Positions 25,826-36,473 are shown, counted from the stretch's first letter. The stretch: DNA of 64,000 bases from Cryomorphaceae bacterium (GCA_017858515.1 JAFMBM010000007.1:17962-81961); one strand, 5' to 3'. Program-made: numbers and translations. Notes: generated by a model not told the origin, from the letters alone.

Positions 25826-28800
25826 CTAAATCCTTCCTTCTACAAAATACATATCCATTTCCCCTTTTCCCTTGGCTTGAATTTTACCTCTATGTATACA
25901 AACAAATGAGTCTTTCACCCATTCATAGGTGGTTCCACTGATGTTCACTTTGCCTACTTCGCCACTGCTTTCCATGCGACTGGCTGTATTTACTGTGTCA
26001 CCCCATATATCGTATTGGAATTTTTTAAGTCCCACGATGCCTGCTACAACAGGACCTGTATGCACTCCAATACGGATTTCAAAAAAGGGAAGACCTTGTT
26101 CTATCTTTTTTGCTTTCCCTTTTTGTATCACCTCAACCATTTCCAAGGCGGCATGAAGTACATCTTGGGCATGCGTGTCATTGGAAATAGGTAAACCTCC
26201 CGCAGCCTTTTAGGAGTCTCCTATGGTTTTTATTTTCTCTATACCGTATTTTTCACAGATGCGATCGAATTCAGAAAAGCAAAAGTGCAGGTCTTTGACC
26301 AGTTCTTTCGGGCTCAACTTCTCGCTAAGGGTAGTAAAGCCTCTAAAGTCTGTAAAGAGAACCGTTACAAAGTTGATGAGCTGAGCTTCTGAACTCCCCT
26401 TTACCTTCAGTTCTTCTGCTATTTCTTCCGGCAAAATATTCAGTAGAAGATCATCTGACTTTTTCTTCTCGATAAAGAGTTCTTCTGTTCTTTCTTCTAC
26501 CGTTTTTTCCAACTTCGTCTTTTCATCCCTCAATCGTTGTTCACGCCATTTGATAATCAGAAATAGCACTGCAAAGAAAGAGACCGCGTACATCAAATAC
26601 GCCCACCAAGTGCGGTACCATGGGGGTAAGACCTTAAATGAATACGTAATTGGCTCAGACCAAACACCATTGGCTGACTGTGCTTTTATTTTAAAAGTAT
26701 AGCTTCCCTCATGGATATTACCAAAGCGAACATTGGATTGATGGGTTATAGGGTTCCAATCTTTGTCGTAGCCTTCCAGTATATATTGATACTTAACCAA
26801 AGAGGGTCTATCTGTTTCAATGGCGACAAACTCAAAGCCTATTTGGTTGTGTTCATAGGGGATTACCAGATGTATCGGCAAGGAATAAAATGGTGTAACT
26901 CCATCGAATTGAAGATTGCCAAAACGTTGCCGCATGGCCTCCCTTTCTGCTGTATTCATCTCACTTCCAAAGAGAAAAACTTCTTCTACTATATGAGCAG
27001 GAGCTCTAACGACTCCAATGGAATCAAATAGTGAAGGCTTTTCCTTTAAAGGCTCGTTTCGGGCAGAGAGCAAGTTGTGCCAAGAAATATCTTCATCCTC
27101 AATTTTAATAGATTCGATGATTAAAGTAGGTGGATCTAGATCCTTCCGCAAGGCCTCCGGGTTGAAACGAACGAGAGCTGTTTTTTGAGAGCCCGTTCCT
27201 AGCCATAGAATGCCCTTGCTATCTTGGAACAGGCAGTTTTGTCCAATATTCACCGCTTTTACAGGAAACCCATTCGAAGTGTTATAGGTTTCAATCTCCC
27301 TGAGCTGAGAAAGCGCATCGGTTGGCAAAAACAATGTGATTCCTTCATTGGTGCCTATTGCCATTCTTCCGTCCTCTAACTGAAGTACATGGCATACAAA
27401 ATTGTCTGGCAATCCGTCCTTGGTTGTAAATGTCTTAAAAAGGGAAGGGCTCTTTCCTAGAATTTCAAGTTCAGCTGCTGTGTTGCGACTGCTATCTTTT
27501 CTAGCCAAAACCGATGCTTTTGCTAGGTCAGACAACTGCTTCACTTTTTCTACTGGCGAACACTGAGTCCTTTTTCTGTACCGAACCAGAGATTGCCTAT
27601 TTTGTCTTGAAAAATCGACAAAATGGCATCGTTCGTCAAACCATGCGCGGTGGATAAGTTTATGAACGATTGTCCATCGAATCGGCTTATTCCTTGACCC
27701 AAAGTACCAAACCAAAAGTCGCCATCTCTATCTTGCTTTATGCTGTAAACATAATCGTAGGCCAATCCTTGAGCACTTGAAAAGTTGGTGAAGCTTTCGG
27801 CGCCTGAGAAGAGTGAATCAGAAGGATTGTATTTACTCAATCCTCTTCCATTGGTACCGAGCCAGAGGTTTCCAGATTTATCCTCAATCATACACATCAC
27901 ATTATTGTCACTTAATCCTTGCTCCGTTGAATAGTTTGTAATGGACTGAGCTTCATTCTTGAGTGAATTTCCTGGATTATACTTACTTAGCCCGCCTCCG
28001 AAGGTTGCAAACCAATACGCACCTAATTGGTCTTCGACAACTCCCCAAACACCATTGCTTTCAAGGCCTTGGTCTGTAGTAATAGGATTAAAACCCTTAC
28101 CATCGTAACTGCAAACGCCTCCATTCAAAGTACCGAACCAGAGTTTCCCTGATTTATCTTCCGCAATACTATATATAAAATTATCGGGCAGTCCGTGAGC
28201 AGTAGAAAAGCTTGTAAAGGCATTACCGTCGTAGCGACTTACGCCTCCTCCATCGGTACAAAACCATAGGTTTCCTGCTTTATCTACTGTAATGCTCCGA
28301 ACAAAATTGCTGGCTAAGCCTTATTCTGTTGTAAAACTTGTGAAGCGTGCTGACCCTAAAGGATTAGATAGAGAGGGGTCATAATAGCTCACACCTTCTG
28401 AAGTCCCGAACCAAAGAACTCCTTGTTTGTCTTCGGCTATACATATAACTGCATTACTTATCAAACCGTGCTCCAAGCTAAAGTTTGTAAAACTTTCTCC
28501 ATTGTAACAACTGAGTCCATTGTTTGTACCGAACCAGAGATTACCTGATCTATCTTCCAATATTTGAGACGTATAATTGTCTGGAAGCCCATCCTCTTCG
28601 TAAAAATTGGTAAAGGTTTTGCCATCATAACAACTCACACCTTCATCAGTACCAAACCAGAGTTTCCCTGTTTTATCCTCCAAAATGCTAATCACAAAAT
28701 CTCCTGCAAGACCTTGTTCCGTAGAAAAATTCGTGAAGAGATGTTTTGCAGTCTTTTTTAGTAAATCTTTGGGGTTTAGCCTACTCACTCCACCTCCTTC

Positions 28801-29446
28801 GGTACCTATCCAAATACTCCCAGATTTATCTTGGAATAGGCTTGTTACGATAGAATGTGCCAAGCCTTGTTCTGTTGAAATAGTTGTGAAGGTTTTACCA
28901 TCATAGTAGCATACTCCCGTTCCATAGTTTCCGAACCAGAAGTTCCCTGAATGATCTTCTAATAGAACCAAAATAGCGTTGTTCGAAAGGCCATGGGAAT
29001 TGGTAAAGTTGGTAAACGACTTACCGTTGTACCTGCTCACGCCACCTCCGAAAGTACCGAACCATAGGTTTCCCGCTCTATCCATCATAGAGCTCCCTAG
29101 CGCATCTAATGCAAGACCATTTTCGCTTGTAAAGGAGCTAAAGTCTGAAAGGCCTCCGTGACCCGTAATAAATGGATTTCCTGAAGAATCTAGTCTTGCT
29201 TGGCCTTCATTGTTACGTAAAACAGCCAAATCTGTTCTTAGCTCGTTTTCAATTAAATGGTATGCGGGCGGCGGCATACTGTCTAAAACAATTCGCTGCG
29301 GTTGCAGACTATCGGGCAAGTATATTAATTTGAATTGGAGCAAGGCTATCTTGAGAAGTAGCATTGTAGGTGCTCTCGCTGTTTTGGTCTGCATTGCATG
29401 CGTACAGCAAGAGTGCTATGGTAGATAGAACCAGCCTTTTTATCAT
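25826..29446 (-). pseudogene. Broken gene: two-component-type propeller lipoprotein fused to adenylate cyclase
   Basis: One ancestral gene of about 1200 codons, now split into four track ORFs. It starts at the ATG at 29446 with a lipoprotein signal (LVLSTIALLLYAC), which the track misses because of a frameshift near 29315. Next come about a dozen Reg_prop repeats (G.LWFGT), a Y_Y_Y domain, a membrane helix (about 26555-26610), a coiled coil and a class III cyclase domain (VLFTDFRGFT, KIKTIGDS, DIWGDTVNTASRM). The Lys in KIKTIGD and Asp in YDIWGD point to ATP as substrate. Lesions: frameshift near 29315; TAA at 28321-28323 in TE*GLAS, where CAA is expected; frameshift near 27555; TAA at 26210-26212 in GDS*KAAGG, inside the catalytic domain. 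Certainly non-functional as a single protein. Confidence 0.88.
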
Positions 29447-29538
29447 AGGAGATAAAAATACTTTTAATATCGTTTAGGCGGCTATTGGATTTCTGAATTC
29501 TTCCTTTATGGAACAAAAAAAGCATACTCTATTCTCTC

Positions 29539-30780
29539 TCATTGCTTTACAAGCTTATGGGTTCTATGACATCCGTTTCGTTCAAGTCGAAGGAGATAAA
29601 CTCCTTCTACCCTATCCTCCATATCTATTTCCGTTATGCTTTGGGTAAGGGTTCCTTTCTCAATCTTTTGGCCGAAGGAATCATAGAGGCTAAAAAAGCA
29701 AGTTTCGCTTGGAATATAGCCAGGGATTTCTAAAAAGAGGAAATCTCGTAATGGGTTTGGATAAATCAGAAGTTCTTGGCAGCTGGCTGTTATTCTAATT
29801 CCCGTAGGATTGGAAGCTTTCCAGCTTTCTTTTAGACGAAGGTTTTCTTGATTAATGCCCGTTGTATAGTATACATCTATGCCGTTGCTAAAGCTCATCC
29901 CTCCCTTCCTACCAAAAGAGGGAATGGGTTCGTACTCTTCCCATAGTAGGCTGTCTCGATTGAAGCTCCACATATCGTTGTAATAATTGGCGTTGCTGTC
30001 GACACCTGCAAGAACCAGGAGTTTGTTCTCCACTGCCTGCAAAGAGGAATGCATTCTTCCAGCAGAAGGAAACTCACTCAATTCTATCCAGCTATCGGTA
30101 GCCGGATTGTATTCGTAAAGCTCATTGTGGTATTGATTGTTTTCATCCCTTCCAAAAATCAAATAGCCTTTGTTGTTGAGAGCCACTCCTGCGGCTCGAA
30201 ATCGGGATCCAAAGGCCAAATTGTTCTTTTGTTCCCAGATATTCTGTTGGATGTCATACGCCCACACTTCATCCATTGCCTCCTCCGTAGAAGTCTTTCC
30301 GCCAATTACATATGCAATGCCATTTAGAACAAAAGAAGCAGAGCCACTTCTTCCAACCGAAGGCAGAGAAGCTTGCTCAGTCCAGAGGTTTAATTCTAAA
30401 TTGTACTGCCATAAGTCGTTCAGAAATACCCCAGTTTTTACTCCACCAAACACATATCCGAAGTTGGAAGAAGAGAATCCCGCAGCATATTGCCTTTCCA
30501 TTCCACTGGGTAAAGAGGCAATGGGAGTCCATAGTAGAGTTGAAAAATCGAATGAATAAAAATCGCCTGTTTCTGTCCAGCCCGTTTCGTACCCTGTGCC
30601 GCAAAAAGCCTTATTTCCGATTACAAAGGAGAGTCCATCGTCTCGTTCAGTAGATGGAAAATCAGCAACGGATTGCCAGATTTGAGAATGGAGAGATGAA
30701 AAAGTGAAAAGCATAAAGAAAGCGACAAGCATTCTGTATTCATAGAAGTGTAAAATCTGCTTCTTAAGAAAACTATTCAT
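29539..30780 (-). CDS. Secreted Kelch-repeat protein with T9SS sorting domain
   Basis: Extracellular protein of 413 residues. The signal peptide is MLVAFFMLFTFSSLHSQ; the ATG at 30732 gives a cleaner signal than the track start at 30780, and both are possible. Six Kelch-like repeats follow (GYVFGGVKTG.FLNDLW.YN, AYVIGGKTSTEEAMDEVWAYD, LLVLAGVDSN.NYYNDMW), forming a beta-propeller. The final 75 residues are a type A sorting domain (LLIYPNPLRDFLFLEIPG ... VEGVYLLRLE). It lies directly upstream of the broken propeller-cyclase gene on the same strand, 92 bases away. Ligand unknown. Confidence 0.9.
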   Translation of the reverse strand: MNSFLKKQILHFYEYRMLVAFFMLFTFSSLHSQIWQSVADFPSTERDDGLSFVIGNKAFCGTGYETGWTETGDFYSFDFSTLLWTPIASLPSGMERQYAAGFSSSNFGYVFGGVKTGVFLNDLWQYNLELNLWTEQASLPSVGRSGSASFVLNGIAYVIGGKTSTEEAMDEVWAYDIQQNIWEQKNNLAFGSRFRAAGVALNNKGYLIFGRDENNQYHNELYEYNPATDSWIELSEFPSAGRMHSSLQAVENKLLVLAGVDSNANYYNDMWSFNRDSLLWEEYEPIPSFGRKGGMSFSNGIDVYYTTGINQENLRLKESWKASNPTGIRITASCQELLIYPNPLRDFLFLEIPGYIPSETCFFSLYDSFGQKIEKGTLTQSITEIDMEDRVEGVYLLRLERNGCHRTHKLVKQ

Positions 30781-30907
30781 AGCTTTGGTTCATCTCACCC
30801 ATAAACTACAATTGGATAGATTTCGTATGCGAAGGAATTGGATTGGATTTATTGGGGAATTGCGAAGTTCTTACCCCAAAACCCGCAGAGGCACAATGCA
30901 TTGCGTT

Positions 30908-31507
30908 TTACGAGGCCTTTCGGCCACCGCGGAAATAACGCTTTTGCCAATAGGCTTCGCTTAGGTTGCTCACCATTACTCCTTTGCTGCTGCTGGTGTG
31001 CACGAAATCGCCATCTTTTAAATAGATGCCCACGTGATCAATTCGCCTGCCATTTATCCGAAAGAAAACGAAGTCTCCTTCCTGTAAGTCCTGCTTTTCT
31101 ATTGGAGTTGATTCTGCATAAATATCCTCTGCTCTGCGGCCTTGCAGTGGACTGTTATATACCTCTTCGTAAATCTTGCAAACGAGACCCGAGCAGTCTA
31201 CACCTTTCTTCGTACTCCCTCCCATTCTGTGGGGAACACCCATCCAGCTCTCAATATATTCATATAAATCTGAATTCAATTTGGTAGTTTCGCGTTCATC
31301 CTCCTCCACCTTATCTTCCGTACTATTTGGCTTCGCGTCTTCTTTATCCTTATTTGAAGACTTATTTGTCTTGCCGGCTTTGCGCTCTTCCCAGCTATAT
31401 CCCAGATTCGTAGAGCCCCTTTCTGGACTGAGCTTCTTCTTAGACGAACAAGAAAAAATGCCAAGAATAGAGACTGCTAACAGAATCTGAATTCCTATTC
31501 TGCGCAT
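30908..31507 (-). CDS. NlpC/P60 family lipoprotein peptidase
   Basis: Cell-wall peptidase, probably cleaving peptide stems of peptidoglycan. I prefer the ATG at 31507 (199 residues) to the track start at 31525, because it gives a compact lipoprotein signal (IQILLAVSILGIFSC). A charged linker (about residues 30-75) precedes the catalytic domain. The Cys nucleophile is in KGVDCSGLVCKIYEE and the catalytic His in RIDHVGIYL, followed by GDFVHTSSSKGV. It precedes no obvious operon partner. The M1 peptidase ends 46 bases upstream on the same strand, and its transcript may include this gene. Confidence 0.92.
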   Translation of the reverse strand: MRRIGIQILLAVSILGIFSCSSKKKLSPERGSTNLGYSWEERKAGKTNKSSNKDKEDAKPNSTEDKVEEDERETTKLNSDLYEYIESWMGVPHRMGGSTKKGVDCSGLVCKIYEEVYNSPLQGRRAEDIYAESTPIEKQDLQEGDFVFFRINGRRIDHVGIYLKDGDFVHTSSSKGVMVSNLSEAYWQKRYFRGGRKAS

Positions 31508-31553
31508 GCTCCTTATTCTTGGCATTTTAAAAAGAGGGTATTGAAAGAGTGGA

Positions 31554-33815
31554 TTATTCCTTATTCTCTTTTTCTTTTACAAAGTTATCAAATTCAGTAG
31601 GCTCTTCCTTGATTGGCCAATAGTTGTTGCTGCGGTTGCAATCTGCAAGTTCTCTATACGGATCGATCTCAACGGCCACTACCCTTCCTTCTTTAAATCG
31701 GAATGATTTGGTGAAAGCATCTTCGTTGCCAATCCAAACCTCAGCGGGGATGCGCACCACCTTATAAGCTCCCGACTCGAAGTGAAAGCGCAAAATTACC
31801 GGCATAATTAATCCGCCTACATTCTTAATATCGAGCTCTACATAATGCCAATTATCTTGTAGCACTGCATTTTTTCGAACCGATTTAGCTTTAAGCTTAT
31901 CTTTTTTAGCCGCGTAGATAATAGAAATGGTATCGGTTGCCACCGGATCTCTTTCTATGAATGTAGACACAATAGCCGTATCGTTGCGAATACTTCCAAT
32001 GTCTCTAAAATCGCCACTATCTACTGAAAGCCAAGCTTCAGGAATAATGGGCAAAGGATTTCCACCTAAGGAATCGTAAACACGAACATCACTCAGTTCA
32101 AAATCTACATTATCAACCGTATAAAACCATCCCCTCCAGAACCAGTCGAGATCTACAGCACTGGCATCTTCCATGGTTCTAAAGAAATCGGCTGGAGTTG
32201 GGTGCTTGAATGCCCAATGCTCACAGTAGTACTTAAAGGATTTATCAAACAGCTCTCTACCCATAACAGTTTCTCTGAGGATATTCAAAGCGGTAGCAGG
32301 CTTGCCATAGGCATTGTTACCAAACTGAATGATGGATTCACTATTAGTCATGATGGGAACAATGCGCATTTTATCTCCCTTCATATAGTCAACCGTATTC
32401 TCCGCAGGACCTCTTCTTGAAGGATAGTTTCTATCCCACTCTTGCTCTGTGATGTATTGCATAAAGGTGTTCAATCCCTCATCCATCCAAGTCCATTGTC
32501 TTTCGTCTGAATTTATAATCATAGGGAAGAAGTTGTGTCCTACCTCATGAATAATAACACTAATCATTCCGTGCTTGGTACCTGCAGAATAGCTTCCATT
32601 CGCTCTAGGCCGTCCACCGTTGAAACAAATCATGGGATATTCCATTCCAATCTGGTTGGAATGAACCGAAATAGCTTTAGAGTAGGGATAGTCAATGGTG
32701 TATTTCGAATAAACCTTAATGGTGTGCGCCACAACACGTGTCGAATATCGCTCCCAAAGCGGATTACCTTCTTTGGGGTAATAGGACATTGACATCACGG
32801 TTTTTCCACTGATATCGGTAGCCATCGCATCCCAAATAAATTTTCTTGAGCTTGCAAAGGCGAAATCGCGCACATTTTTTGCTTCAAACACCCATGTTTT
32901 ACTTCCACCCGTCTTTATCTTCTCTTGCTCTACGGCCTCCTCTTGGGTAACAATAATTACAGGCTCTACAAAGCTCTTCTCGGCTTTCTTTAATCGCTCT
33001 TGTTGAGTTTTAGTTAGAACCTTTGAAGCATTTTTCAAATCGCCCGTTGCAGCCACCACATGATTATTCGGCACTTCTATAGACACTTTATAATCACCAA
33101 AGGGAAGAGTAAACTCACCGCTGCCCAAGAACTGTTTGTTCTGCCAGCCATAAACATCGTTGTATACAGCCATGCGTGGGAAGAACTGCGCAATGGTGTA
33201 GAGATAATTTCCATCTTCTTCGAAATATTCATAGCCCGATCTACCTCCAATCTGCATTCGATCGTTAATGTTGTACGACCATTCTATATGCATTACAAAC
33301 TCTTCACCTGTCTTCAACGGCTTGTCTAAATCCACTCGCAGCATGGTGTAATTAACCGTAGTATTCAACGGCTTTCCCTTTTTATCCTCTGCCTTGTGAA
33401 TCTTAAATCCACCTGGAAAGCTCGGAAACACTCTCGACATCATCCAAGATCCTTCCTCTTTTGGCAATTTCCCACTACGGGTCTTTGCGGTTAAACCCTC
33501 CTTGTCTCGAACATTCTGATCGAGTTGAATCCACAAATACCTCAATGGATCGGGGGAGTTATTGGTATAGGTAATTTGCTCCCTTCCACTAATTGTCTGC
33601 TTATTGTCATCGAGTTTTACCTCAATAATATAGTCGGCCTTTTGCTGATAATAGGCCGGACCTGGAGCTCCCGAGGCCGATCTATAGAGAGAGGGAGTAG
33701 GCAACTCCTCTTCTAATTGCTTGAATTTTAAGTGACTAGTGTTTCGATCGCTTTGTGCTTTCAGCGTACCGAAGCCAAAAATGGCTAGGCCAAGGAGTAA
33801 TAGAGTTTTCCTCAT
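31554..33815 (-). CDS. M1 family metallopeptidase
   Basis: Exported zinc aminopeptidase-like enzyme of 753 residues with a signal peptide (LLLLGLAIFGFGTLKAQ). An N-terminal beta domain (YIIEVKLDDNKQTISGREQI) is followed by the gluzincin catalytic domain. The zinc motif is VIIHEVGHNFFPM, with the third ligand Glu in WMDEGLNTFMQY. The usual GAMEN motif is replaced by IGMEYPMICFNGG, as in several secreted Bacteroidota M1 proteins. The C-terminal part is beta-rich. A perfect TAnnTTTG element lies 21 bases upstream of the ATG. The gene is divergent from the arginine decarboxylase gene. Confidence 0.93.
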   Translation of the reverse strand: MRKTLLLLGLAIFGFGTLKAQSDRNTSHLKFKQLEEELPTPSLYRSASGAPGPAYYQQKADYIIEVKLDDNKQTISGREQITYTNNSPDPLRYLWIQLDQNVRDKEGLTAKTRSGKLPKEEGSWMMSRVFPSFPGGFKIHKAEDKKGKPLNTTVNYTMLRVDLDKPLKTGEEFVMHIEWSYNINDRMQIGGRSGYEYFEEDGNYLYTIAQFFPRMAVYNDVYGWQNKQFLGSGEFTLPFGDYKVSIEVPNNHVVAATGDLKNASKVLTKTQQERLKKAEKSFVEPVIIVTQEEAVEQEKIKTGGSKTWVFEAKNVRDFAFASSRKFIWDAMATDISGKTVMSMSYYPKEGNPLWERYSTRVVAHTIKVYSKYTIDYPYSKAISVHSNQIGMEYPMICFNGGRPRANGSYSAGTKHGMISVIIHEVGHNFFPMIINSDERQWTWMDEGLNTFMQYITEQEWDRNYPSRRGPAENTVDYMKGDKMRIVPIMTNSESIIQFGNNAYGKPATALNILRETVMGRELFDKSFKYYCEHWAFKHPTPADFFRTMEDASAVDLDWFWRGWFYTVDNVDFELSDVRVYDSLGGNPLPIIPEAWLSVDSGDFRDIGSIRNDTAIVSTFIERDPVATDTISIIYAAKKDKLKAKSVRKNAVLQDNWHYVELDIKNVGGLIMPVILRFHFESGAYKVVRIPAEVWIGNEDAFTKSFRFKEGRVVAVEIDPYRELADCNRSNNYWPIKEEPTEFDNFVKEKENKE

Positions 33816-33835
33816 TCAATAAAATTTATCCGTAT

Positions 33836-33843
33836 CAAAGCTA
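33836..33843 (-). promoter_or_regulatory. Candidate -7 promoter element TAGCTTTG for the M1 peptidase gene
   Basis: Exact TAnnTTTG match on the minus strand, 21 bases before the ATG at 33815, giving a leader of about 14 bases. The divergent element at 34045-34052 lies about 200 bases away. Confidence 0.5.
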
Positions 33844-34044
33844 ATAGATAGAAAATTAAATCCAACTACACCTTTATAAAAGGCAACACTTGTATCGGGA
33901 AGCGGCACACCACCATTTATTTATTGAATTCTTCTATCCCTACCTTCTCTCAATAAAATCAAACAAACTCTCTGGACAGAATAATATTTTTAAATCTAAC
34001 TCAGTTCGATTTAAAAATTAACATCAATGTAACTGAGTTGGATG

Positions 34045-34052
34045 TACTTTTG
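34045..34052 (+). promoter_or_regulatory. Candidate -7 promoter element TACTTTTG for the arginine decarboxylase gene
   Basis: Exact TAnnTTTG match, 22 bases before the ATG at 34074. It falls inside the N-terminal extension of the track ORF (TTG at 34038), which argues that the extension is not translated. Confidence 0.5.
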
Positions 34053-34073
34053 CCACCCACAACAACTGCAATC

Positions 34074-35465
34074 ATGCGCAATAAATACATCGACTTAATA
34101 GATCAGACCTTTGTTTGGCCTCAAGAAGAATTTCAATTAGATGGCGAATCCCTTATGTGGAATGGCATCTATCTAATGGATATCATCAAGCAATACGGAA
34201 CCCCATTAAAGTTATCGTATGTGCCAAAGATTAGCCAGCAGATTCAAAAAGCGAAAATGCTATTCAATGTTGCTATGGCGAAGGCAGATTACAAAGGCAA
34301 ATACAACTACTGTTATTGCACGAAGAGTTCGCACTTCTCATTTGTGTTGGACGAAGCCCTTCGGAATGAAATTCATTTAGAAACCTCTTCCGCATTCGAC
34401 CTCAATATTATTGAGACATTAATAGAGGAAGGAAAAATTGGTAAAAAGCAATTCATAGTGTGTAATGGATTTAAACGTCCGCAATACATAGAGAACATTG
34501 CTCGAATGGTAAATAATGGCTTTGAAAATACCATACCCATTTTAGACAACAAACACGAATTGAAGCAATACGAGGAGTTGATACCGGGCAAATTAAAAAT
34601 GGGAATTCGTATTGCCGCAGAGGAAGAGCCCAAATTTGAATTCTACACCTCTCGTTTAGGCGTTGGTTACAAAGACATTGTTCCTTTCTACGAGCAGCAA
34701 TTGAGAAACCACGATCGCTTTGAGCTGAAGATGTTGCACTTCTTTATTAATACAGGCATAAACGACACGGCTTATTATTGGAGTGAATTGCTGAAATGTG
34801 TGAATGTGTATTGCGACTTAAAGAAAATCTGCCCTAGCTTAGACTCATTAAACATCGGCGGCGGATTCCCCATTAAAAACTCGCTCTCTTTTCAATATGA
34901 CTATGCCTATATGGCAGAAGAAATTATTGCACAGATAAAGGCTGTTTGCAATGAGAAAGGAATAAAGGAGCCCCATATTTTTACTGAATTCGGCAGCTAT
35001 ACTGTTGGAGAGAGTGGTGCTATTCTCTTTTCGATAATGGATCAAAAAAAGCAAAACGATAAAGAGAATTGGAACATGATAGATGGATCTTTCATGACAA
35101 CCCTTCCGGATGCATGGGCTATAAACAAGCGCTTCATGCTCTTGGCAGTAAACAATTGGAATAAAGAGTATGAAAGGGTATTACTAGGCGGACTCACCTG
35201 CGATAGCGATGATTACTACAACTCGGAGCAGCATGCCAATGCCATTTACCTGCCCAAGTTCGACTCTGAACAAACTCAATACATTGGCTTCTTTAATACT
35301 GGAGCGTATCAAGACTCCTTGGCAGGATATGGCGGAATTCAACACTGTCTATTGCCGGCGCCTAAGCACATTGTAATTGACGAAGACGACGATGGAGAGA
35401 TCCGCACCCGACTCTTTGCGAAGGAGCAGAGCTACAAGAGCATGTTGAAGATACTTGGCTATTAA
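34074..35465 (+). CDS. Arginine decarboxylase, alanine-racemase fold (Bacteroidota type)
   Basis: PLP-dependent decarboxylase that should convert arginine to agmatine for polyamine synthesis. The track start (TTG, 34038) is replaced by the ATG at 34074, giving 463 residues. The PLP Lys is expected in the YNYCYCTKSSHFSFV segment; LNIGGGFPIK supplies the phosphate-binding Gly-rich loop; GGLTCDSDD carries the catalytic Cys-Asp typical of fold III decarboxylases. The length fits the short Bacteroidota enzymes rather than the 630-residue E. coli SpeA. The deoxyhypusine synthase-like gene follows after 19 bases, so the pair likely makes polyamines. Arg specificity is by family; related diaminopimelate or ornithine decarboxylases are less likely. 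Confidence 0.85.
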   Translation: MRNKYIDLIDQTFVWPQEEFQLDGESLMWNGIYLMDIIKQYGTPLKLSYVPKISQQIQKAKMLFNVAMAKADYKGKYNYCYCTKSSHFSFVLDEALRNEIHLETSSAFDLNIIETLIEEGKIGKKQFIVCNGFKRPQYIENIARMVNNGFENTIPILDNKHELKQYEELIPGKLKMGIRIAAEEEPKFEFYTSRLGVGYKDIVPFYEQQLRNHDRFELKMLHFFINTGINDTAYYWSELLKCVNVYCDLKKICPSLDSLNIGGGFPIKNSLSFQYDYAYMAEEIIAQIKAVCNEKGIKEPHIFTEFGSYTVGESGAILFSIMDQKKQNDKENWNMIDGSFMTTLPDAWAINKRFMLLAVNNWNKEYERVLLGGLTCDSDDYYNSEQHANAIYLPKFDSEQTQYIGFFNTGAYQDSLAGYGGIQHCLLPAPKHIVIDEDDDGEIRTRLFAKEQSYKSMLKILGY

Positions 35466-35484
35466 TACCAGAAATAAAAAGAAT

Positions 35485-36456
35485 ATGAAAGGACCTGTTT
35501 CACAATTTATTGAGCATCATTATAGGCATTTTAACGCGGCTGCATTAATGGATGCTGCTAAAGGTTACGTTACCCATTTGGTAGAAGGTGGAAAGATGAT
35601 GATCACCCTCGCAGGTGCTATGAGTACTGCCGAACTTGGTGTAAGTCTCGCCGAAATGATTCGCCAAGGTAAGGTGGATATCATTTCTTGTACGGGTGCA
35701 AATTTGGAGGAAGATTTAATGAATCTCGTTGCACACAACAGCTACAAACGCGTCCCCAACTACCGCGATTTAAGTCCTGCCGAAGAAAGAGCCCTCTTAG
35801 ATGATGGCTTCAATCGTGTAACCGACACTTGCATTCCAGAAGAAGAAGCATTCCGCCGTTTGCAGAAGCATATCTACAAACTATGGAAAGATGCTCAAGA
35901 CGCTGGAAAGCGATTCTTTCCGCATGAGTATATGTACCAAATGTTGCTTTCAGGTGTTTTGGAACAGTATTACGAAATCGACCCAAAAGACAGTTGGATG
36001 TTGGCAGCAGCCGAGAAAAACCTACCTATAGTAGTTCCAGGATGGGAAGACAGCACCATGGGCAACATCTTCGCCTCCTACTGCATAAAGGGAGAACTTC
36101 AAGCCTCTACTGTTAAAAGTGGAATTGAATATATGGGCTATCTCGCCGATTGGTATGTGAAGAATAGCGAAGGAAAAGGAGTTGGATTCTTCCAAATTGG
36201 GGGAGGAATTGCGGGTGATTTTCCGATTTGCGTAGTACCCATGCTATACCAAGACATGGAAATGGAACAAATCCCCTTCTGGTCTTATTTCTGTCAAATC
36301 TCCGATAGCACAACCAGTTACGGTTCTTATTCGGGTGCAGTTCCGAATGAAAAAATCACTTGGGGAAAATTAGATATCGACACCCCAAAATTTGTCGTCG
36401 AAAGTGATGCTACTATTGTTGCTCCGCTTATTTTTGCGTGGATTCTGGGAATGTAG
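35485..36456 (+). CDS. Deoxyhypusine synthase-like protein (probable polyamine enzyme)
   Basis: NAD-dependent enzyme of the deoxyhypusine synthase family, 323 residues from the ATG at 35485 (the track uses a TTG at 35455 within the previous gene). Family motifs include MITLAGAMSTAELGVS, CTGANLEEDLMN and IPIVVPGWEDS-type text (LPIVVPGWEDSTMGN). The C-terminal ITWGKLDID holds the WGK Lys that in the eukaryotic enzyme forms the covalent butylamine intermediate. Bacteria lack eIF5A, so the substrate must differ. Homologues have been linked to homospermidine or spermidine-type synthesis, and co-transcription with arginine decarboxylase supports a polyamine role here. The exact product is unknown. 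Confidence 0.88.
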   Translation: MKGPVSQFIEHHYRHFNAAALMDAAKGYVTHLVEGGKMMITLAGAMSTAELGVSLAEMIRQGKVDIISCTGANLEEDLMNLVAHNSYKRVPNYRDLSPAEERALLDDGFNRVTDTCIPEEEAFRRLQKHIYKLWKDAQDAGKRFFPHEYMYQMLLSGVLEQYYEIDPKDSWMLAAAEKNLPIVVPGWEDSTMGNIFASYCIKGELQASTVKSGIEYMGYLADWYVKNSEGKGVGFFQIGGGIAGDFPICVVPMLYQDMEMEQIPFWSYFCQISDSTTSYGSYSGAVPNEKITWGKLDIDTPKFVVESDATIVAPLIFAWILGM

Positions 36457-36473
36457 ATTAGGTAATTGACCTT

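Noticed and set aside
25506-25829. Plus-strand ORF with text QKIDLGVLECLSEF, similar to the Rpn relic at 21.6 kb
   Set aside because: The match is short, the first half is antisense to the intact CAP-domain gene, and the catalytic part is absent. Possible relic but not supportable.
30838-31490. Plus-strand ORFs of 104-149 residues opposite the NlpC/P60 gene
   Set aside because: Antisense shadows of a gene with clear catalytic motifs.
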